Below are positions 8,261 through 17,600 of a stretch of DNA of 41,854 nt, piece after piece (within the stretch, counting starts at the first letter, position 1; every line of letters starts with the position of its first letter). Both the position numbers and the translations under genes were made by a program. Source of the DNA: Halomonas sp. SpR1. GTDB lineage: Bacteria; Pseudomonadota; Gammaproteobacteria; Pseudomonadales; Halomonadaceae. The stretch spans positions 1-41,854 of the forward strand of contig NZ_JAUAMB010000041.1 of NCBI RefSeq assembly GCF_031010175.1, given 5' to 3'. The notes beneath the pieces are model-generated. The model saw nothing but the letters and a program-made list of their open reading frames with translations. It was not told the DNA's origin and did not search any database.

Positions 8261-9565
8261 ATGTATTCATTGGCCATGCTCAATCCGGTTAAATCGATCC
8301 TGCGCAGTGTGGCGCTTCTGTTGCTAGGCAACGGCTTGCTCAACACGCTGCTCACCTTGCGAGGTACGGCGGAAGGTTTTTCAAGCGCAGTGTTGGGGAT
8401 CATTATGTCCGGCTATTTTGTCGGCTTCATCTGCGGCACCTGGGTGAGCGGGCGCTTAATTCGGCGTATGGGGCACATCCGTACCTTTGGCTTCTGCGCG
8501 TCTATTTGTTCATCGGTGGCGCTACTGCATCTTGTGTTTATCAACCCGTGGGTATGGCTGCCGTTGCGGGTGGTTTACGGGCTTGCGTTTATTACCTTGA
8601 TTACCGTGATTGAGAGTTGGCTGAACAGCCAGGCGGCAGGACACGAGCGGGGGCGGATTTTCGCTTTCTATATGGTGGTCAACTTGGGCGCGTTAGCACT
8701 GGCTCAACAGCTGCTAAGGCTCTCTTCGCCTGAGGGTTTTTTGCTGTTTGTGGTGATCTCTATTTTGATCAGTTGGGCACTGTTACCCATTACCATGACC
8801 CGTCGCGTTCAGCCCAAAATTTCCGACCGACCCAAAAGCAGCCTACGCGCACTGCTGGGCTTTGCGCCGCTAGCGGTAGCTTCCGCCGCATTATCCGGGC
8901 TTGCCATGGGGGCGTTCTGGTCGATGACACCGATATACGCCACGCAGTTAGGGTTTGATATTGGCGGTGTTGGCTTGGTAATGAGCGTGGCGATTATCGG
9001 CGGGGCGCTGCTGCAGATTCCCATCGGGCGTTTCTCCGATAAACACGACCGGCCTAAAGTCATGATCTGGGTGGTGCTGTTTGCGGCGATAATTGCCGCG
9101 GCTATGCCCTTTGCGCCCAGCCACGAGGTGCTGCTGGGGCTCTATTTTATCTGGGGTGGTTTGGCGTTTTCGCTCTACCCGCTGGCGGTAGCGCAGTTGA
9201 TCGATCAACTTCACCCGGATGAAATTGTCTCCGGCTCGGCGGATATGCTGGTCATGCACGGTGCGGGCTGTGCCGTGGCGCCGATCGCGGCGGGGTCGCT
9301 GATGAGCTTAGTGGGCGGTCATGGCCTGCCGCTCTATATCGCCTGCGTGTTTACCCTGTTGGGTATTTACGCCCTCTACCGCCGCCGTCGCGTCAGGGCG
9401 TTGGTCACTCATACCGCGCACTTTGAGCCGATGGTACAAAGTAGTGCAGAGGTGTTGGAAATGATCTTCGATGATGCCCAGCGAGACCTATTCGATGACC
9501 CGAGTTTTTATGAAGAGGATGAACGGGAGCGTTTGGCGAGGCTTGTTACATCATCCAATAATTAA
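8261..9565 (+). CDS. Major facilitator superfamily transporter (YcaD-like)
   Basis: Inner-membrane carrier of 434 residues with about twelve spans. The first loop carries the MFS motif in the form GTWVSGRLIRRMGHIR, with the half-repeat QIPIGRFSDKHDRPKV in the second half. The arrangement, including VIESWLNSQAAGHERGRIFAFYMVVNLGALALAQ, resembles the E. coli YcaD-like family of uncharacterised carriers. The start is preceded by GAGGA. The C-terminal 50 residues are polar and acidic (IFDDAQRDLFDDPSFYEEDERERL) and would lie in the cytoplasm. It is divergent from the XRE-azlCD operon and shares the palindromic operator region. Substrate unknown. Confidence 0.85.
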   Translation: MYSLAMLNPVKSILRSVALLLLGNGLLNTLLTLRGTAEGFSSAVLGIIMSGYFVGFICGTWVSGRLIRRMGHIRTFGFCASICSSVALLHLVFINPWVWLPLRVVYGLAFITLITVIESWLNSQAAGHERGRIFAFYMVVNLGALALAQQLLRLSSPEGFLLFVVISILISWALLPITMTRRVQPKISDRPKSSLRALLGFAPLAVASAALSGLAMGAFWSMTPIYATQLGFDIGGVGLVMSVAIIGGALLQIPIGRFSDKHDRPKVMIWVVLFAAIIAAAMPFAPSHEVLLGLYFIWGGLAFSLYPLAVAQLIDQLHPDEIVSGSADMLVMHGAGCAVAPIAAGSLMSLVGGHGLPLYIACVFTLLGIYALYRRRRVRALVTHTAHFEPMVQSSAEVLEMIFDDAQRDLFDDPSFYEEDERERLARLVTSSNN

Positions 9566-9597
9566 TGCGCGAGCGCCCAGGGGAAGGGCTGATATAG

Positions 9598-9628
9598 GAG
9601 GAGTGGCTGTTATAAGAAGCCACTCCTC
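9598..9628. terminator. Stem-loop between convergent genes
   Basis: Perfect 11-bp stem (arms 9598-9608 and 9618-9628, 9-nt loop) between the converging MFS and sstT genes. There is no T-run on either strand, so termination is plausible but not proven by sequence. Confidence 0.5.
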
Positions 9629-9673
9629 AAGGTGAATGGTTAAAAGGTGAGCGGCTAAAAGGTGAACGGTTAA
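9629..9673. repeat. Three tandem 15-bp imperfect repeats
   Basis: Three consecutive units, AAGGTGAATGGTTAA, AAGGTGAGCGGCTAA and AAGGTGAACGGTTAA, directly follow the stem-loop. The last unit overlaps the sstT stop codon (9670-9672) and the first base of its last sense codon. They may have arisen by slippage. Confidence 0.8.
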
Positions 9674-10893
9674 GCGCGTTTGCCTTCTTGCGCCTGACAA
9701 GCTGCCGCGGTGAACAGCACATCGGTAGAGGAGTTAAGCGCGGTTTCGGTGGAGTCCTGCACCACGCTGATCACAAAACCAATCGCTACCGCTTGCATGG
9801 CCACTTCCGTGGGAATGCCAAATAGGTTAGCGGCCATGGGAATCAGCATTAGCGAGCCGCCCGCCACGCCGGAAACACCGCAGGCCGCCAGCGCTGATAC
9901 CACGCACAAAAGCAGCGCCGTGGGAAAATCAACGCTAATACCCAGTGTGTGCGTGGTGGCCAGGGTAATGACTGTAATGGTGATGGCCGCACCGCACATA
10001 TTGATCGTCGCGCCCAGCGGAATGGAAATCGAGTAGGTGTCAGGGTCAAGCTTCAGGCGGCGACAAAGCTCAAGGTTGACCGGAATGTTCGCTGCCGAGC
10101 TGCGGGTGAAAAAGGCGGTAATCGCGCTGCCCCGCAGGCACGTAAACACTAGCGGGTAAGGGTTTTGTCGGGTGGTCAAGTAGACCAGCAGTGGATTACT
10201 CACTAGCGCCACAAACAGCATACAGCCCACAATCACCCCCAGTAGCTGGGCGTAGTTGAGTAGCGCGGCAACGCCCGATTCTGCCAGCGTGCCTGCCACC
10301 AAACCCAAGATACCCAGCGGCGCCAAACGAATTACCAGCGTCACAATGCGGGTGACCGCCGCGGATAAGTCGCTTAGCGCTTGGCGGGTGGTGTCGCTGG
10401 CTTGGCGCAGCGCCAAACCCAGGCCGATGGCCCAGGCCAGAATAGCGATAAAGTTGGCTTCCATCAGTGCGCTAACCGGGTTGGCCACCGCGTTTAATAG
10501 CAGATCGCGCATAACGCTAAAAATATCCCCGGGCGGGTTGCCGTCCACCTGGCCTGCATTCAATGAGAGTTCGGTGGGAAACAGAAAGCTGGCCGCCACG
10601 GCAATTAACGCCGCGATCAGCGTGCCCACCACATATAGCACCAGTACGGGGCGAATGTGAGTTGGCTGGCCTTTTTGGTGAGCAGAAATCGCTGCGGCTA
10701 CCAGCACAAATACCAAAATGGGGGCTACCGCCTGCAAAGCGGCGATAAACAGCTGGCCAAGCAAGGCCACATCGCTGGCAAGGCCCGGAGCAAATAGGGC
10801 GAGCGCTACCCCGGCAACGATACCGATTAAAATCTGAGGGATAAGGCCCAGCCGTAAAAGTGGCCGGAATACTGCGTGGGCGGTGGCGATCAT
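9670..10893 (-). CDS. sstT: Serine/threonine:Na+ symporter SstT
   Basis: Sodium-coupled importer of serine and threonine in the DAACS family, 407 residues, the normal SstT length. The frame runs to an upstream ATG at 10929, but ATG 10893 (MIATAHAVF) matches the family start. Diagnostic features are the serine-rich hairpin FFTRSSAANIPVNLELC with the following IPLGATINMCGAAITI helix, and GVAGGSLMLIPMAANLFGI near the C-terminus. It has eight spans plus two re-entrant loops by family analogy. It is a single gene, convergent with the MFS carrier. Sodium coupling fits a marine or halophilic host. Confidence 0.94.
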   Translation of the reverse strand: MIATAHAVFRPLLRLGLIPQILIGIVAGVALALFAPGLASDVALLGQLFIAALQAVAPILVFVLVAAAISAHQKGQPTHIRPVLVLYVVGTLIAALIAVAASFLFPTELSLNAGQVDGNPPGDIFSVMRDLLLNAVANPVSALMEANFIAILAWAIGLGLALRQASDTTRQALSDLSAAVTRIVTLVIRLAPLGILGLVAGTLAESGVAALLNYAQLLGVIVGCMLFVALVSNPLLVYLTTRQNPYPLVFTCLRGSAITAFFTRSSAANIPVNLELCRRLKLDPDTYSISIPLGATINMCGAAITITVITLATTHTLGISVDFPTALLLCVVSALAACGVSGVAGGSLMLIPMAANLFGIPTEVAMQAVAIGFVISVVQDSTETALNSSTDVLFTAAACQAQEGKRA

Positions 10894-11066
10894 TGCGCAA
10901 CTCTCAGGTAGTAAAAAATGGGGTGGCATTAGGGCGGTGGGCCGCTAACGCGCCTGAAAGGGGCGGTATTCTATCAGCTGATGCCTTCCTCCGTTACGCT
11001 GATATTCGCTTAGTCGATGAGATGGCTATTTTGATGGTTAGTAAAGGCACGCCAAATTGACTCAAT

Positions 11067-11101
11067 AAAAATGCCCCAACCGCATAATCAGGTAGGGGCA
11101 T
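11067..11101 (-). terminator. Rho-independent terminator of the small helical-protein gene
   Basis: Reading the minus strand, a 7-bp stem (arms 11095-11101 and 11071-11077, 17-nt loop) is followed by a T-run. It lies about 50 bp beyond the stop at 11154. Confidence 0.7.
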
Positions 11102-11153
11102 TGATAGAGGGGGCTTTTTTGCACAGGCGAGTTAGCCGTGCAGAGTCAACCGT

Positions 11154-11474
11154 TTAGGCCGCCGTGACGCCGAGAGCGGCTGGAGCGGTTTGTTTTGGTT
11201 TGCGGATGAGCTCATCGTTGTCTGCGAGTAGCTCACTACCCCCAATGATCTCCTTATAGCCCCGCTGCGTTAAAGCCAGCACTTCAGGGGAAGAGCCCCA
11301 CCTCATCAGCATATCATCCAGCAATTGCTCGGCTTTTTCAGCTTGGCCCCAGCGGATAAGTAGTTGGGCGATGGCGTAATCGCACTCGGGGGTATCGAAC
11401 AGTTCATCCTTGATGTCTTGAATGGCGATGCGAAGGCCTGCCTGGGAAAGGTCGCTTGATGTTTCGCTATGCAT
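11154..11474 (-). CDS. Small helical (TPR-like) protein of unknown function
   Basis: A 106-residue soluble protein with no signal peptide. Residues 30-70 (CDYAIAQLLIRWGQAEKAEQLLDDMLMRWGSSPEVLALTQRGY) look like one or two helical tetratricopeptide-like hairpins; the rest is short and acidic with a basic, Pro/Ala-rich tail. The start follows GGAG at good spacing and a terminator lies downstream, so expression is likely. It lies 145 bp downstream of the giant glucan synthase gene on the same strand, but with a hairpin between them, so I treat it as a separate unit. I do not recognise a named family. Confidence 0.7.
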   Translation of the reverse strand: MHSETSSDLSQAGLRIAIQDIKDELFDTPECDYAIAQLLIRWGQAEKAEQLLDDMLMRWGSSPEVLALTQRGYKEIIGGSELLADNDELIRKPKQTAPAALGVTAA

Positions 11475-11504
11475 ATCACGGCTCCGTGTGATTGCTAATG
11501 GGAC

Positions 11505-11528
11505 GACGGTTAATCTGAGATAACCGTC
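11505..11528. other. Stem-loop between the glucan synthase and the small protein gene
   Basis: Perfect 8-bp stem (arms GACGGTTA and TAACCGTC, 8-nt loop) without a T-run on either strand. It may be a weak terminator or a 3'-end-protecting structure of the glucan synthase mRNA. Confidence 0.4.
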
Positions 11529-11619
11529 TGAATGTTAATGGCACTCTTAGCGTGCCAAGTTGAGACTAATATAGCCGTGAGCCAGAAGCAAATGTGAAAA
11601 ATGGCTGACAAACAGTTAG

Positions 11620-14600
11620 TTAACATGGGTTATGTGATCGATGAATAAACACCTCAAGCTGGTGGTGTTGGCCATCCAATGGGACACGTACCTCTCCTTG
11701 CTGGAGTGCGAGGTGACGGCCATCAAGTTGTGCGTTAAACACCTCATCGGTGGTGATGACCTTAACCGCGTAGTGCGTGGCGGCAATGGTCAGCGTTGCG
11801 CTAAACCCTGGCCAGTCGTGGGGAAGGCAGGGGGCGATTACCTGCCAGCCACCTTCCCGACGAATACCCAGAATACCCTCAATACCGGCGCGGTACATCC
11901 AGCCCGCTGAGCCCGTATACCATGTCCAGCCGCCGCGGCCAGTGTGAGGCGCAACTGAGTAAACATCGGCGGCTACCACATAGGGCTCAACGTGATAACG
12001 GGCCGCGCTTTCTGGGGTGCGTGCATGGTTGATGGGGTTGAGTAACGAGAAAAGTTGCTGTGCCTTATCGCCTTCGCCTAATTTGGCAAAGGCCAGGATG
12101 GCCCACATAGCCGCATGGCTATATTGTCCTCCGTTTTCGCGCATCCCCGGCGGGTAGCCACTGATATAGCCAGGGTCGCGCTGGGGCTGATCGAAGGGCG
12201 GCCAGAACAGTAGCGCCAGTTGCTCATCGTGCTTGATCAACTCGCGCTCAAGGGAGTGCATGGCGAGCACCGCCCGGTGGGGCTCTGCCGCGCCAGAAAG
12301 CACCGCCCAGGTCTGGGCAATCGAATCAATTTGGCACGCATCGCTGTCTTTGCTGCCTAACCAGCTACCGTCATCGAACGTCGCTCGGCGGTACCACTGG
12401 CCGTCCCAGGCGTTGCTTTCCAGCGCAATACGCAAAGCCGTTGCGTGGGCGCGCCAACGCTCGGCGCGTGATGCTGACGGCTTTTTATAAGCTGAAGGCT
12501 CTTTAAAAGCTGAAGGCTCTTTAAAAGCTAAAGGCTCTGAATGTTCACGCGATTGGGCAAAAGGTAGAAACAGCTCCAGCGTATGCAGTAGCAGCCAGCC
12601 TAGCCACACGCTTTCGCCTTTACCCGCTTCGCCAACGCGGTTCATACCGTCGTTCCAATCACCGCCACCGATCAGCGGCAACCCATGTTCGCCGGTAAGC
12701 GATAGGCTTTGATCCAAGCCGCGGGCGCAGTGCTCAAACAACGAGGAGGTTTCTGCTGCCATCATCGGTTGGAAAAAACTGTCGTGCTCGCCAGGGGCTA
12801 ATTCAGCGCCTTCCAGAAAGCTTACGGATTCATCCAGCACGGCGGTATCGTGGGTGGTGGCGATATAACGAGCACAGGCATAGGCCAGCCACGCCCGATC
12901 ATCGGAAATGCGTGTACGCACCCCTTGGCCGGAGTGGGGCAGCCACCAGTGCTGAACATCGCCTTCAATAAACTGGCGGGAGGCGGCGCGCAGTAAATGC
13001 TCGCGAGTGGTTTCGGGGCTGGTGAAGGTTAACGCCATACCGTCCTGCAACTGGTCGCGGAAGCCATAGGCGCCGCTGGCTTGGTAAAAACCTGAGCGCG
13101 CGGTGATCCGGCAGGCAATGGTTTGGTACATCAGCCAGCCGTTGAGCATGATGTCCATAGCGCGGTCAGGGGTGGTCACTTGTACCGCGTTAAGCTGCGT
13201 TTGCCAGTGGGCAGTCACTATGGCGAGTTCGGCGTCAATATCCGCCTCGCGGTAACGCGCAATCAGTGTTTTTGCCTCGGCAGTGGAACTGCTCTGACCC
13301 ATTAATACGACGATATCGACGCTTTCACCGGCCGCTAAGGTCACGCTGCGGTTAAGCGCGGTGCAAGGATCCAAACCCGCACCGTGGGCGCCGGAAAGCA
13401 AGGCGTGGCTGCGCAGCCCCGCGGGCGCTGCCAAACTGCCGCCGGGGCCGATAAACTCGCAGCGATCAGCCGTCCAGGAGGCTGGCGGGGCTCCGATATC
13501 CAGAAACGCTACACGGCCTGGGAAATTCATATTCCAGGGGTTCTCGACCAGCAGCGCGCCGCTATCGGCATCAGGGTGTGAGATAAGAAAAGGCGCCGAT
13601 CCGCTGCGCGAAGTACCCAGCACCCACTCGGCATAAGCCGTCACGGAGAGCTTGCGGGGCCGCCCGGAGTGATTGGCAAGGCGTAGCCGTGAAATCCTAA
13701 GCGGGGCCTCTAACGGCACAAAGTGCAGCAGCGCAAGGGTAATTCCATCCGCTTGATGCTCGAACTGGCTATAGCCGAAGCCGTGCCGCGCTATGTAGCG
13801 GCCATGATCGCGTAAAGGGCGGGCCGTGGCGGTGAAGAGCGCCATCGACTCTTCATCGCGAACATAGATCACATCGCCACTCGGATCCATAACAGGGTCG
13901 TTTGACCAGGCTGTCAGCTGGTTTTCACGGCTGTTATCCGCCCATATATAGCCTGCGCCTTCTGCTGATACCTGAAAGCCGAAGCCTGCGTTGGCGATCA
14001 CATTTATCCACGGTGCGGGCGTGGAACTCCCTGCCTCAAGTACCGTTACATACTCACGGCCATCCCGGGCAAAGCCGCCCAGCCCATTAAAAAACTCAAG
14101 TGCTGGGAGCGGCGTTTCACTGACATTGAGGGGGATGTGCTTGGGTAGGGGGCGTTTGATTAAGGAGTGGAGTGGCGTTGGTGCACGGAGTACGGGCAGC
14201 GTCAGGGCTAACTGGTTCTCTATGCTGCCGCGATGGGCCATTAACGCGACGCAGGCTATCGACTGAAGCTGTGTACGCACTTCCAAGCTCATCAGGTCGG
14301 CGCGTAGTGTTGTCACAGACCCCTGAGCGAAATCCTTTTTAAAACGAGGCTGGGCTTGGCTGCTAAGCACTGCGGTTTCAATGGCTTGCTGAAGATCCTG
14401 AATATAAGAGGAGGAGCGCTCATTGATGATCACCACATCCACGCCTAGCCGCTTCATACGCCAATATTCGTGGGCGCGCAGCAGTTGGCGTACCTGGCCA
14501 ATGTCATCAATGCTATCGATGCGCATCAGAATAATTGGCAGATCGCCGGAAATGCCGTGTTGCCAGAGCCGCGACTGTGGCCCGGCACCGCGCTCAATGG

Positions 14601-17600
14601 CCTCGGCAGGCGCTCTAAAGCGGGCATCAGGGTAAAGGATCGGCGCGGCCAAGCGCTGAAAGTCAGCAGCTTCTTCAGGCTGAATGCCCAAATGGCGAAG
14701 CTGAACCTGTGCCTGAGTCCAGGCGAGGGTTTTAGCGCGCTCAAAAGCACTGCGGTCGTGATGTTTGTCAATCAGATCCATCAGCGCTTCACGGGAGGGG
14801 GCGACGACAGTCCAGTAAGCGATTCGGGCGGCATTGCCGGGGGCCACGCGCAGGCAGTAGCGCAGCGCAAAAATAGGATCCAGTACGCTACCGACACTGC
14901 CCGAAAGGTGCTGTCCCTCTGCCAGCGCTGAGGCGTGGAGCATGCTTCGGCCGCGGCCTAAGAACTCGGCTCGGTCAGTCTCGAACTCTAGCTCGCCAAT
15001 TATATCGCCTTCAACTACTGCAAAATGAGCCGCCCACACCTGCGCTTCATCGGGCGAGCGCCGCCGTCTTGTGGCGATCAATGCGTTGAAGGCTTCCAGA
15101 TACTCGGTCACCACAAACATTTTTGCAAAGGCGGGGTGGGCATTGTCGGCATTCGGGCTGGTCAAGACTAATTCTGAATAGGAGGTAAGCGTGATGTCGC
15201 GGGCGTGGCGGCTGTTATTAGTGAGCGAGAGGTGGCGAACTTCGCTGTCGTCCTCGCCGGAAACCAGCACCTCCATATGACTGGTGATATCGTCGTGACG
15301 ATGGCTGTAGCGGGCATAATCCTCGGCAAATATCGCGTAGCTATGCTCATCGTTTACCTCGGCTGGGTGTGCCGCCGTTTGTCCTGTGGCGGTCCACACC
15401 CCGGGATGTTTGCTGTCGCGTAGAAAAATAAAGCTGCCTAAGTGGTCGCGGGTGGCGTCCGGCTGCCAGCGACTAATGGCAACGTTACGCCATCTGCTGT
15501 AGCCACCGCCGGTGGCCGTGAGCATCACCGAGTAGCAGCCGTTGGAGAGTAAGTGAGTAACAGGCGGGCCACTGGCCGTTGTTGACGCGCGGCGAATGGT
15601 TTGTGCCTCGTTTATTGTCTGACTGGCGGTGGATTTCACCTCTTCCGCACGGGGGTGGGCAATCGCCACGTTACGTGGAACGCGCTCTTGAAGCAGCAGT
15701 TCGCTGGCTTGGATCATCGGTTCGCGGTGAAAACGGGCGCGCATCTGGCCATAATTCAAGGTATTGGCAATAGCGGCGATGGTCATGCCCTGGTGGTGGG
15801 CCATAAAGCTGCGCACAATCACCACGCTTTCCCCGGCGGGAAGCCGCGAACGGGTGAAATCGAGCGCTTCGTAGAAGCCGTAGCGGCCCAGCGCTCCCAT
15901 CTCCGTTAAGCGTTTGAAGTTGCGACAGGCGGCGCTAGGGTCAACCATGGCGGCTAACCCGGTGGCATAGGGCGCAATAACCAGGTCGGCAGACAACCCC
16001 CGTTTGAGACCCAAACCCGGCACCCCAAAATTAGAATATTGATAGGTAAACTCCATATCCCGGGCGTTATAGGCGGATTCAGAAATACCCCAGGGCGCGG
16101 AGAGCTGGGCGGCGTAGGTCTCTTGACGCTTCACCACCAGCCGGCTGGTTTGCTCAAGCAGGCTGCCGCCCGGAGCGCGCATCACCAGCGATGGCATCAG
16201 GTATTCAAACATCGACCCTGACCAGGAGATCAGCGCTGAGCCAAAGGTAACGGGCGTGGCGGCACGTCCTAACCTGAACCAGTGGCGGGTGGGAATATCG
16301 TCTTTGGCAATGGCAAACAGGCTGGCCAGCCGTGCCTCGGAAGCCAGCAGGTCGTAGCAGCTGGTATCCAGGCAGTTGTCGTCGAGTGAATAACCAATCG
16401 ACAACAGTTGGCGCTCGCGATTGAACAGGAACGCGAAATCCATGCCCAGTGCCAAGCGGCGCGCTGAATCCGCAAGCTGTTGAAGGCGCGAGGCGATTGC
16501 CCCCTCGGTCAGGCTGGGCGAGGTATCCCGGTCATGGCTGTGTTGAGCGGCTGAGGCCTGTAAGGCTTCCAGCCAAAACTGCAGATCTTCGCTATACGCG
16601 TCGCTATGCGAACTAAGGGGCGTTCGCGCCAAATTTAACGTGCTATCCATCAGTGCGGCGATATTTGCCAAGCATTCCAATGACATCACTTCGCCATTCA
16701 GCTGGGCGTCAATGGCTTCGAACTGCACACTCAATTGAACCGCTAATTTTTCCTGCAACGTTGGAACCTGTTTGAGTGCCTGTCGGGCAAGGTGGAGCGT
16801 GTCGGCAATACCCACACGTGGATCCGCTAGATAGCCTGTCGCCTGCCAGCTTTCGCAGGCATTGGCGATAACGATGAGATGCCCGGCGAGATTGCCGCTA
16901 TCCACCGTTGATACATAGCGGGGGTTAAGCGGGCGCAGGTCGTGGGTGGCGTACCAGTTGTAAAAGTGACCCCTGTAGCGGGGGAGTCCCTGCATTACGG
17001 CTAGCGTTGCTTCTAATCGCTCAAGCGTCTCATGGGTGCCAATCCAGCCGAAGTCCCGCGCAGCCAGGGTGGAGAGTAGATAGAGCCCCATATTGGTTGG
17101 CGAGGTGCGCTGAGCGAGGGCGGGCTGGGGATCCTCTTGAAAGTTATCCGGCGGTAAGCGGTTATCTGTGGTGGTCACAAAGGTTTCGAAATAGCGCCAG
17201 GTTCGCCGTGCAATTGCTCGTAGTTCAAGGGCTTCTTCTGCCGAAATGCTGGGTTGAACTACAACGCTTGTGCTGCTGCTCAGCCAAGATGCCACTGCCG
17301 GAGCAGCCAACCAGAGTAGCGCCATGGGGAGTGTGATTGGCCATGTGTGGCTGGCTGTCCAGAGTGCACTGATAGCCACCGCTATCCCCAGTACGGTGCC
17401 GGGCGCCATGCGTTGGTAGAATCCCAGCACCGTCAGCGGTGGGCTTTTCATCGACTGCGCGGCAGATGTCCATTCAAGCAGACGTCGGTGGGTGATCAGC
17501 ACACGAACTAAGGTTTTGGCAATGGCGTCCAGCATGTGCCACGCCTGGTCAGGCAAAAAAATGATCAATAGCAGAATTTGCACGCTACCCAGTTTTAGTT

